The notes under the pieces were generated by a model. It did no database searches and was not told where the DNA came from. It saw nothing but the letters and a program-made list of their open reading frames with translations. The translations under genes and the position numbers were made by a program. From Ampelocalamus luodianensis (taxonomy: Eukaryota > Streptophyta > Magnoliopsida > Poales > Poaceae), in NCBI GenBank assembly GCA_036346255.1, contig CM070620.1, forward strand, positions 60,684,522 to 60,748,521: DNA of 64,000 bases, read 5' to 3'. Shown here in pieces: positions 49,675-58,711 of this stretch (position 1 is the stretch's first letter; each line of letters starts with the position of its first letter).

Positions 49675-50219
49675 GTGCTGAATCTTGTTCAATATGAGAG
49701 TAAAATAAAATTTAGTGTTCATCTCATGCCTATGTGTTCACCTTTTATTGTACCATCTAGTATGGACAATCTGAATGAAGATGTTGAATTATGGAAGAAC
49801 TTACAAATCTTTTCACCATTGCTAGATAAATTTGCTATTGCTCGATTGAAATCTAATTATATGGATGAATTTTGTTTGATTTCAAAAGTTGTAGATTTGC
49901 CCATATGTGCTACCACTGCAAGTTTACAACTTCGGAGATTTGAATTGCATAAATGCTTCACTTATATTTGCAAAACTAGTTGCAATAATTGTTGTGTGAG
50001 AACTTTTGTTTTGATCATTCACATATATGATTACTCTTGGGTTAATAATGCAATCATCTTTTATGATCGCTACTGTCTTCTAACATTAATTGTACAACAA
50101 CGAAGAACCGTTAAAATATATGACATATACATATACCATGCACACACTTGGGCTTCTTTGTTACCCTATTTTCAGCTTATCAAAAGCCGAGGACGGCTTT
50201 GGTTTCAAGAAAGGGAGGA
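49675..50219 (+). pseudogene. Downstream frame of element E, unknown, probable continuation of the Gag-like protein
   Basis: An open frame with no ATG at its start runs to the polypurine tract and on into the 3' LTR. It is rich in Cys, His, Phe and Tyr (HKCFTYICKTSCNNCCVRTF) and ends AHTWASLLPYFQLIKSRGRL. Having a frame open to the LTR in an element this old suggests it was coding. I do not recognise a family, and the Cys/His spacing does not match a CCHC knuckle. It may be a C-terminal part of the Gag-like protein special to this non-autonomous family. Confidence 0.4.
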
Positions 50220-51190
50220 TGATGAGGACATGACCCCTATGGATACAACTATATTTGCTATGCTTACTGTTCCAACCAAGTATAAGAGCTCGTACACTTC
50301 ACTTAAATTATCAGGTGAGCTTGTTTTTAGGAGTGTCTTTATATTATATGAACTATATGATGCTACCTAATGATAAAATATATATATATGTGCAGTGCCA
50401 CGTCACTTTTGGTCCAAGACAAGCAAGCAGTTCGAGCTGGACCCGTTTTGGAATCCAGTTCGGTCTCCAAAATCAGCATGACAACATTAACTTAAAACAG
50501 GCATAACTTTCACATACAGAGTCCGTTGGAGGTCCACGAGTACTTGATTGAAAGCTTATTTTGTCCTCTTTCCAACGGATCCAGCCTTATCTTCAAAATC
50601 CTTTTGAACTGATCATAATCATCCAAAAAAGACGTCATATCACTTGTTTAGGCCAATTTGGGCCTTGTAATCAAACTGAACTTGGCCCATCTGCCGACGG
50701 ACCACCTGGGGGTGCAGTTACTGTTCATGTGAACAGTAACATATGAAATTAGTCCCACCCCCTAAGTTCTATTAGATGTGTGGCTCCTCATCCCCTATTT
50801 AAGGAGGCCACACCCCCTCTAGTTTTCTTGGATTTTGTTTAGTTAAAAGTTAGCCTTGTTGCAACTTCGTGTATTGGCTTGTGTCGACTAGACCAACCAT
50901 AATACCGTTTCAAAATCACAACTCAATTCAATATTTCAATTCCTATTTGCAATTTCAGATTACTTTATCTTGTTCTTGCGTGCTTCTTCGGTGTATGTAG
51001 GAATCAACCTTCGTGGTCAGGTCAACCGGGTATTCGTGCACGGTTGATAACGACTTATCGAGCAGTTCAGCGATTGCGTGGTTTCTAGCCTTGCGTGTTC
51101 GTAGCTAGGATCGTGAGAGTTGAGCGACGCCTACCGAACCTATCGTTCTCATCGAAAGATCGGGCCAACAATCAGACCTTCGGGTCCATA
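50220..51190 (+). mobile_element. Element E, 3' LTR
   Basis: 971 bases, paired with 46293-47229. It starts TGATGAGGAC directly after the polypurine tract and ends GGGTCCATA, with the C of the terminal CA lost. Confidence 0.87.
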
Positions 51191-51956
51191 AAAAACAATA
51201 CTACTTTGCAAAGTAACTTCAATTTGCAATGCTGGAACACTACTCAAAGTAATCATGCTACTTGGTGTCGCATCACCTCTCTTCTCGAGAATCCATACAT
51301 CCCTTATTAGTGTGTGGAGAGCTATCTCTCGAGCACAGGTTGAGGTTCATCCACAATGGGAAAATAGAGCACCTACATCTTCACAGGCCAAGAACTACGA
51401 GATTACCCCTTTCATTATGGGGTGATGGATGGATCGTGCCATTCGAGTTTTTTTTATGCTTTTCCCAGCAGTCTGGAGAAAGCATCAATCAATAGGACTT
51501 CTCTAATCCTCCCTTCCTGAAAGGAAGAACATGATATTCTTTTTCCTTTCCGTAGGGGCTAGGAAATTGGATCTAGCCATAAGAGGAATGTTTGGTATAA
51601 ATAAGTCACTTATTGGTCTTCGACCCCCTAAGTCACTACGAGCGGCCCCGATCAGTGCAATGGGATGTGGCTTTTTATCTATCTCTTGACTCAAAATGGA
51701 GCAGAACTAGTTTGAAAAATAATCTTAGTGCCAAGAAGTGGACCAGGAGGGTCTCTTAATGGCTTCCTTTTTCTGCCATCAGAGTTATTTCCCAAGTACC
51801 TGCCATGGTAGGGGGGGAGGGGGAAGAAGCATACTTGAAGAGCACAGTACAATGGGGAGTTGTATGCTGCATTTGGGAAGGATGAATCGTTCCCGAAAAG
51901 GATTCTATTGATTCTCTTCCAATTGGTTGGATCATAGGGGTGATGATTTACTTCAT

Positions 51957-51991
51957 GGGTGAGGTCTCTAGTTCAAGTCTAGGATGGCCCA
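51957..51991 (+). pseudogene. trnI-GAU: trnI-GAU 3' exon remnant (plastid origin)
   Basis: The T-arm part GTTCAAGTCTAGGATGGCCCA is readable, with transitions. Confidence 0.83.
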
Positions 51992-52054
51992 ACTGCGACA
52001 GGGAAAATAATAGAAGAATCATTTGACTCTTTCATGCATACTCCACTTGGCTTG

Positions 52055-52090
52055 GGGGTATAGCTCAGTTGGTAGAGCTTCGCTCTTATA
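52055..52090 (+). pseudogene. trnA-UGC: trnA-UGC 5' exon remnant (plastid origin)
   Basis: TATAGCTCAGTTGGTAGAGC is intact, but the acceptor stem has lost a base and the anticodon part reads CTCTTATA where the chloroplast gene has CTCTTGCA, so the UGC anticodon is destroyed. Confidence 0.83.
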
Positions 52091-52884
52091 GTTGGGTTGT
52101 TGCGATTACAGGTTGGCTGCCTAATTGTACAGGTAGTAATAATAGTATCTTTTACTTGAACTGGTGGCTCACTTTTTCTAAGTTATGGGGAACAGGATGA
52201 AAACATGCCACTAAAAGACTCTACTAAGACAAAAAAAGATGGGCAGTCAAAAAAGTAGAGGAGGTAGGATGGGAAGTTGGTCAGATCTAGTATGGATCAT
52301 ACATGTACAACAGCTGGAGTCAGCAGCTCTCCTAGGCTTCCCTCATCTGGAATCCCTAGGGAAGAGGATCAACTTATACCTTGTGAATAACTTGATGCAC
52401 TATCTCCCTTCAACCCTTTGAGTGAAATGTGGCAAAAAGAAGGAAAATCCATAGACCGACCCTATTGTTTCCACCCTGTAGGAACTAGGAGACCACCCAA
52501 GGACGCCTTGGGTGTCCAGGGGTCACAGATAGACCATGGAACCTGTTCAATAAGTGGAACACATTAGTAGTCCACTCTCTGGTTGGGCAGTAAGGGTCGG
52601 AGAAGGGCAATAACTTGTTCTAAAAATCAACATTCTTAAGTTTAAGATCAAAGAGTCAGGAAGAAAAAGGAGAGAGCTCCCCATTCCTAGTTCTCCTATA
52701 GCTGGATTCCCTAGAACCACAAGAATCCTTAGAATGTGATTCCAACTCAGCACCTTTTGTTTTGAGATTTTGAGAAGAGTTGCTCTTTGGAGAGCATAGT
52801 ACGATGAAAGTTGTAAGTTGTGTTTAGTGAGGTAGTTATTGTAGAACCCTTTGGGGAGCCCTAAGAGACGGTGGTTTACCTTGT

Positions 52885-52919
52885 GGCGGATGTCAGTGGT
52901 TCGAGTCCGCTTATGTTCA
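52885..52919 (+). pseudogene. trnA-UGC: trnA-UGC 3' exon remnant (plastid origin)
   Basis: GGCGGATGTCAGTGGTTCGA and GTCCGCTTAT keep the T-arm with one transition. The exact intron-exon edge is approximate. Confidence 0.8.
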
Positions 52920-53064
52920 GCCCGTGAACTTACCGGATACTATGATAGCACCGAATTTTACCAATTCGGCAGTCCCATCTATGATTTCACATTCATGGAC
53001 GTTGATAAGATCCTTCCATTTAGTAGCATCTTAGGATGGCATAGCCTTAACGTTAATGGCGATG

Positions 53065-53578
53065 TTCAAAATAGGAAAGGCTTGCGGTGGATACCTAGAC
53101 ACCCAGAGACGATGAAGGGTATAGCAAGTGACGAAATGCCCCGGGGAGGTGAAAATAAGCATAGATATGGAGATTCCCAAATAGGTCAACCTTTTGAACT
53201 GCCTACTGAATTCATGAGCAGGCAAGAGACAACCTGGAGAACTGAAACATATTAGTAGCCAAAGGAAAATAAAGCAAAAGCGATTCCCATAGTAGCGGCA
53301 AGTGAAATGGGAGCAGCCTAAAATGTGAAAACGGGGTTGTGGGAAAGCAATATAAGCATTGTACTATAGGCGAAGCGGTTGAGTGTCGCACCCTAGATGG
53401 CTAAAGTCCAGTAGCCGAAAGCATCACTAGCTTACGCTTTGACCCGAGTAGCATTGGGCACATGGAATCCCGCATGAATCAGCAAGGAACACCTTCCAAG
53501 GCTAAATACTCATTGGTGACCAGTAGCGAAGTAAGGTGAAAAGAACCCCCAGTGAGGAGTAAAATAGAACATGAAACC
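53065..53578 (+). pseudogene. rrn23: 5' fragment of plastid 23S rRNA (nuclear copy)
   Basis: It starts near the 23S 5' end (GGTGGATACCTAGACACCCA) and runs about 510 bases: GACGAAATGC, AGTAGCGGCAAG and GTCCAGTAGCCGAAAGCAT are all recognisable. Transitions and short deletions are frequent, and most of the 2.8-kb gene is missing. Confidence 0.88.
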
Positions 53579-54535
53579 ATGCATTGTGTATATATGAACT
53601 CAATTTTTGCTAACCGATGAATAGTTTTCTCAGAGTTCAGTGTGTATAGGTGAAGTACTAATATTTCCTGCATCATGATTAGCTGCAATTCATGGAGCAA
53701 TTAGGCATCATGAATGAATGATACTTTTTTTAGAGAACAAGAATGAATGATAGTGCTTGCAGATCATCAAATTGGTTTCCTGTCTTATGGCAGAAACCAA
53801 ACACAGATTTCCTAGCAACTCCTTGATCAAGTGGGCGAAAGGTGGACTTGTCTCTCTGATCTAGCAACACCACTCTTGTGTTTAGATTTGTTATTGGCTA
53901 TTGCCTCTTTTTGTGTGTAATTATTTAGAAAAGGACCGAGATATTTGTTCGAGTAGTAAGCTTGGAATGATCAATGGCGGTTAGAGGGAATGTGTGGACA
54001 AACCTAGAATGATCAATGATGGAAATCTAGTCAACAACATACGTAAAAATTAGTTGTAGTTTTTGCATTGTGAGTGTTTCAATTTTTTTCTTTCTCCTAC
54101 ATGATGAACTTTGTGAAGTGTCATATTAGTTGCAGTTTTAACATCGTGGTGTAAACTTGCAACGTAAAAATGTATGGTATCTATGAATGATTGAAATTTC
54201 GGATCTCCAATTGATCTAATTGTTATGCAAATCAATCAACACAAGTGGGTTACCCTTGCAATCCATGAAATAATCGACTCAATTTTGTACCGCTAGTGAA
54301 GTATAAATTGTTTTCTTGAACTGAAATTAGTAAGACATACCGAAAATTATGTCACTTAGTAATGCATACCGAAAAATTGTTGTTTCCAATTTCATTTAGG
54401 AATTTCTGTAGACATTACTAAACGTGGAGGTGGATGCAAAAGATATGTTTTTAGCTGCTAAACATGAGAAATGTGAAATACTATCAAGTTTGAAAATTGA
54501 TATCGAAGTATAATAGGTTTTCAAACTAGTACTAC
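53579..54535. other. Intergenic, no feature recognised
   Basis: AT-rich sequence with no coding domain, LTR end or RNA gene that I can support. Small direct repeats (GAATGAATGATA near 53711 and 53743; TAGAATGATCAATG-like near 53963 and 54006) are present but short. Confidence 0.5.
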
Positions 54536-55405
54536 CATATGCCAATTGATTACTATCTTCGACCAATGCATGATAAGTTCAGATTAATCTCTATGTGCAC
54601 AATCGTTTCAGGCAACTTGGCTCTTTTTTGGCATCATAATTGGAAAAACAATATGATGTCTAACAAGTTTCCAAGAATATATTCCTTTGCTAAAGATAAA
54701 TCGTCTTCTGTTAGCAATCATATCCATGTTGCTGAGATCTCGAAACTTTATAGGATTCCATTAACAACATAGGCGTATCAGGAATATATGCAATTGCAAC
54801 CATTGCTGGATCAATTGCATCTTTCTCTAGAGGAAAAAGATGTTTGGACTTACATTTGGGGTAATAGAAAATATTCTTCTCAGAAATATTACAAGCTATG
54901 CTTTGAGAATTCAACCGCTGCAACCCTACGCTTGGACATGGAAAAGCAAATGTTCTATGAAACTAAAGGTTTTGCTTAGCAAGTGATCTCTGACAATATC
55001 AACACAAAGAATATGCCGTGCAAGCGACATACGTCTCTCCATGATAGTTTATGCTGTGTTCTTTGCCAAAATAGTGCCGAAGAAACCACAATACATCTAT
55101 TCTTTGATTGCCCATTTAGCACAACCTGCTAGCACTATCTCAATCTCAACTAGCAAAGTTCAACAGATGTTTACCGCAGATTTCAACTTGCAAGGATTGC
55201 TTTCCAACAGCCTTTCTTTATGTACATTGTCATCACTGTGTTTTGGCTTATTTGGAAACAATGCAATGGACGTATTTTTTAGAATGTCCAGCTGTATTTC
55301 TCTAGCTGGAAGACCCAATTTGGTAAACAAATCACTCTACTTTTGTTTAGAGTGAAGGAACCATACAAAACCCATCTCCTTAACTGGCTAGAGTCTCTAA
55401 GCTGA
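54536..55405 (+). pseudogene. LINE remnant: zf-RVT (reverse transcriptase zinc-binding) region
   Basis: One reading frame from 54539 to a TGA at 55403-55405 shows the C-terminal part typical of plant LINE ORF2 and related non-LTR proteins. It has LALFWHHNWKNN, then KDVWTYIWGNRKYSSQKYY, then the zinc-binding pattern CVLCQNSAEETTIHLFFDCP, then FWLIWKQCNGRIF. It is broken only by five TAG codons (54770, 54977, 55130, 55151, 55280), with no frameshift across 860 bases. The endonuclease and RT parts are absent. Being so truncated at the 5' end is usual for LINEs. It cannot be functional without readthrough. Confidence 0.7.
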
Positions 55406-55463
55406 TTTAGTTCCTTCATGGTTTATATTTTCCATCTTGTAAATCCATTTATTAATTAATCAA

Positions 55464-56365
55464 GAGAAAATTACACTGTAGGTCTCTAAACTTACGAGGT
55501 TATGCCATTTAGCTCTCTGAACTTGTATTTTACTTTCTCAGCCCCCTAAACTTGAGTGGTTGTGCCATTTGGCTCCCTGAACTTGTATTTTACTTTCTCA
55601 GCCCCTAAACTTGCGAGGTTGTGCCACTTAGATCTATAAAGTTGCGTTGAAGTGAAGTTTGTCAGATGTGATGCCGATTAATTCATCCCCTCCGAGTCCG
55701 GTGGACTCGTTGCCTCCTTGTTCTGGCCGTGTTCATCGTCCCCTGTCACCTCACGCCGATAAAAATGGATTTTTTGGGCCTGTGAACTCACCATGCTCAC
55801 ATCTTCACCGGAGCTCTACCGTTGCAGCTTGCTGCCGCTCTTGCCCTTGCCTTCTTTGAGTCGGTCGTGAGTGAGAGAAGTACATTCCCAGTGCCAAAGC
55901 AGGGGCATGGTACTTCTCTCTCTCTCCCGTGATGATTCACCAACTCAGCCTTTTCTATTAGCAAATGGTGTAGGGTAAGTAGCTTCTACTATAGCACTGA
56001 GAATGTACTTCTCTCTCACACGACCGACTCAGAAGAGGCAAGGGTAAGGGCGGCGACAAGCTGCGACAGTGAAGCTCCAGCAATGACGCGAGCACGATGC
56101 GTTCTCAGGCCTGAAGAATCCATTTTTGTTGGTGTGAGGTGATGGGGGCGATGAACTCGACGGGAACGGGGTGGTGACGAGTCCACTGGACTCGGAGGGG
56201 ACGAAATCACCGGTATTACATCCGACGATCTTCGCTTCAACGCAAGTTCACGGAGCTAAGTAGCATAACCTCGCAAGTTTAGGGGGTTGAGAAAGTAAAA
56301 ATGCAAGTTCAGGGTGCTAAGTGATACAACCTCACAAGTTCACGGATCTACAATGCAATTTTCTC
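55464..56365. mobile_element. Fold-back element with long inverted repeats
   Basis: The left arm 55464-55895 and the right arm 55992-56365 are reverse complements along their length (outer ends GAGAAAATT...AATTTTCTC), separated by a spacer of about 96 bases. The left arm has one extra unit of about 57 bases of the tandem CTAAACTTG..GAGGTTGTGCCA...CTGAACTTG repeat. Both arms carry the same open frame in mirror orientation (MPINSSPPSPVDSLPPCSGR against IPVISSPPSPVDSSPPRSRR), which follows from the symmetry. No transposase is present. The transcript would fold into a hairpin of about 370 base pairs. The class is uncertain, and target duplications are not clear. Confidence 0.75.
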
Positions 56366-56665
56366 ATTATTTAATATATTCTATCGGGGCCTCCCCTACA
56401 GAACTATTAAAAATAGTAAATTATAAAAGAAATTATGAAATTGGTGATATTTGTCTTTATTGGTGACCAAACGAGTGATTACTTGGGTAGGGTACTTCAA
56501 ACATTTCAAACATGAAAGCAGTCAGTTAACCTAATAAAAAACAGGCTACCAAATGGTCTCTTAGAAAAAGGTATAGCTATCAGCTATATCTACTTTTTAG
56601 CTTAGAAAGCTAAAAAATAACTTTTTTTCAAAAGCTACAGCTCCCTTAAACAGGAACTAAATTTA
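56366..56665. other. AT-rich spacer
   Basis: There is no gene. TACCAAATGG (56537) and CTTTTTAGCTTAGAAAGCTA (near 56590, an imperfect palindrome) resemble the ends of small non-autonomous DNA elements, but I cannot delimit one. Confidence 0.4.
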
Positions 56666-56668
56666 GAG

Positions 56669-56833
56669 TGTGTTTGGTTGGTGGGATGGAGTTGAATGAC
56701 ATGAAATTGTCTAATACCATTGGTTCTATTGTTTTGAGTGAATAAGATTGGCTCAGTATCTAGAAAGAATATTTTACAAATTTGTATCTCATCACTTATG
56801 ATAAGATTGTTCCAATCAAGCAACCAAACACGT
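56669..56833. mobile_element. MITE-like element
   Basis: GTGTTTGGTTG (56670-56680) and CAACCAAACAC (56821-56831) are perfect inverted repeats bounding about 165 bases of AT-rich sequence. This form is common among grass MITEs. The superfamily is not clear because target duplications cannot be read with certainty. It lies just upstream of the SPA15-like gene. Confidence 0.6.
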
Positions 56834-56899
56834 AAATAAAATTTTAAAACCAACACATACATATACAAGCGACCAAACATACCCAATCGAGTGATCAAC

Positions 56900-57157
56900 T
56901 GAGCACTCTCGGGCAATTTATCGCTGCCACAGAAGATCGGATTAGAACGGGGCCCCAGCCCGTTGGCCGCCCTCCCGCCGCAGGGGCAACTGGTGGCTGC
57001 CGCTTCGCTGCCCGAACTTGTGTGGCCCCGCGTCGCTCTCCTAGCTGCTTCCAGAATCTCCTTCCCATACTCGGCTCCTCCATAACATCCACCGCCTTGC
57101 TCCTTGCATCTCTCTCTCTCCTCCCTTCTCCGGCCTCCACCTGCTTCACAGGAAACA
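56900..57157 (+). other. Probable 5' UTR exon and promoter-proximal region of the SPA15-like gene
   Basis: The sequence turns GC-rich at 56930-57130 after AT-rich flanks, with pyrimidine tracts such as CTCTCTCTCTCC, typical of grass 5' leaders. A good donor, ACA|GTAAGT, is at 57157/57158. The first acceptor before the coding ATG is at 58587. No ATG in this exon fits an in-frame join, so it is probably untranslated. The transcription start is not visible from sequence; the 56900 limit is arbitrary. Confidence 0.45.
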
Positions 57158-58711
57158 GTAAGTGCAGGCACTACCCTTCTCATCGTTCTTTGGTTTGCTA
57201 TGCAACAATGGATCCTGCATGCCACGGGAGTCGTCCTGCCTGAGTTTGTAGCGTTGCACTGTGTGTTTGTTTGTGCCTGGTATGGTCTGCTCTGGATTCA
57301 GAAATGCTACATCCTGGTCGATGTTGTCGGGGCGTGGTTTGTGAAACGCCCACTACGTGTTCACCGAAATGTCTAGCAGAAGCGCTACGAGGGAAATTGA
57401 TGGACGAGTCTTGGGAATTTTTAAGGGGGTGAATTAACAAATATATAAAGAAGTAATATCTTGGCAACCGTCGAGTCAGCCTTTTCTTTTTTGGTCCAAC
57501 TCCTTTAAAAAATATTATGGTCCAGTTGTACTTAGCTGAGGGAAAAATGTTATGCCGGACTTTTGTAAGAGCAATACGTTTTCTTAGAACGGAAATAAAA
57601 TTGCAGGAATCAGAAGGGGGGGGGGGTGTTGTTTGCGTTGTTTTTAACAATACTTCGAGTGTTTAGGTGTATACATTTGCGGTTTGATTATTTTATGCAT
57701 GCTTGTCTGGGTAGTACAAGTTGATATTTTGCGAAGTTGTTGAGCATGTTTGACAACTAATTTCCCAGTCAGAGGCCTCTGTAAGTTACAGAAGTTGATC
57801 ATTTGCTGCTATATTGAAGATGCTAGATGTTTCCATGGAAATACTGACTGAGGGTGGATGAAATCTTTTATTCTAATACTTTTGGAATTGTGATGCATCT
57901 TGCACAACGCACACTTTGCACTTCTCTAGGTAAGATTGGCTCCTTCTTTACTTTGGAATCCCTCTGTAGAGTTTTGAAGCAACTGTTACTACAGTACAAG
58001 TACCATTTTCCAAAGTGTCTTGATGTCGTCCAAAGTGTCTTGATGTCGTTCTCAACTGTATATGATCTGGGTTAGATCGTTAGAGTTCAGCTGACACTTC
58101 AAGAAATGTGGAACTAGTAGGCAATTCATGTTCACCTTATAGACAATTAATGGCACACTCCCAATTATGATAACAGCATGTTATCAAGTTAATAGAGATA
58201 ATTGCTGATGGTGACAGAAAGTGGATGACTTCATTCCAAAAGTAGTTGTAATCCTTACAGTGCAATGCATGGCAGTTATTGAAAAAGGGAACTATATGGT
58301 TGGTAACAGTTACCAACTATATCATTGATCTAACAAGGCATGAAGTTTTAGAGTAATTCTGACCTGATCATCTTTTATTGTCTGTTCAACAAACAATTGG
58401 TGTACGTATTTGTTAGTGCAAAATACATCTTACATGCTACCTTTGATGCACTTATTAACTTCTTCTTTTTTTCTCTCTAGAAATGATTATCAATATCTGT
58501 ATCTTGTAACCATCAGTTTTTGCACTAAATAGTGTTATATGTGTGCACTTATTGTGATGTGAAACTAATGTCCATATTTGACATCAGGTACTGAAAGGAT
58601 TACAGATCAAAACTTCAAACTGGCCAGGAAATCTGCTTAATGAAGGCATAATTGGGATTATTTGAGGGCCCAAGTCTCATAATTTATAGTAAACATACAG
58701 CTTCTGCGCAT

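Larger units (their letters stand above)
46293..51190 (+). mobile_element. Element E: non-autonomous LTR retrotransposon
   Basis: LTRs at 46293-47229 and 50220-51190 both start TGATGAGGACATGACCCC and run to GGGTCCAT(C)A. A tRNA-Met PBS (47232) follows the first, and a polypurine tract, AAGAAAGGGAGGA (50207-50219), precedes the second. Flanks read AAAAC on the left and AAAAAC on the right, an acceptable 5-base target duplication. The 3-kb interior has a Gag-like frame but no protease, RT, RNase H or integrase, so it must borrow enzymes from another element. It sits inside element F. Confidence 0.88.
44685..51275. mobile_element. Element F: TG...CA insertion in the plastid DNA, carrying element E
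   Basis: It begins TGATGCG and ends CGCATCA, a perfect 7-base terminal inverted repeat with TG...CA ends, flanked by the 7-base duplication CCTCTCT. Without element E it is about 1.7 kb and has no coding domain. It is best read as a solo LTR or short non-coding retroelement. No second internal copy, PBS or polypurine tract was found. 44690-45440 shows no further structure; 45541-46250 is minisatellite. Confidence 0.6.
51276..53578 (+). pseudogene. Nuclear plastid DNA (NUPT), right part: trnI intron to 5' rrn23
   Basis: The plastid sequence resumes exactly where it was cut at 44684: rest of the trnI intron, trnI 3' exon (51957-51991), trnA-UGC 5' exon (52055-52090), trnA intron, trnA 3' exon (about 52885-52919), then 23S rRNA from about 53065. 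This is the standard order of the chloroplast rRNA operon. It ends within rrn23 near GAACATGAAACC at 53578. Divergence is clear throughout, so this is an old transfer. Open frames here (for example 52851-53255) lie over rRNA or spacer and are not genes. Confidence 0.9.

Noticed and set aside
44685..51275. Element F as a hAT, Mutator or CACTA DNA transposon
   Set aside because: The ends are TG...CA without CACTA or long inverted repeats, there is no transposase, and the duplication is 7 bases, fitting none of these well.
44392..52919. Functional tRNA-Ile and tRNA-Ala genes
   Set aside because: Both are split group II intron genes that need plastid splicing, carry stem and anticodon changes, and trnI is separated by 6.6 kb of retroelement.
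52851..53255. Open frame of 134 codons on the plus strand
   Set aside because: It lies across the trnA 3' exon, spacer and 23S rRNA of the plastid fragment, so it is a chance frame in RNA-gene sequence.
55659..56240. Two similar proline/serine-rich proteins facing each other
   Set aside because: They are the two arms of one inverted repeat, so similarity is forced by symmetry; no family is recognised.
56635..57225. Minus-strand frame of 196 codons overlapping the MITE and leader exon
   Set aside because: It is antisense to the GC-rich 5' leader and covers a MITE; no domain is recognised.
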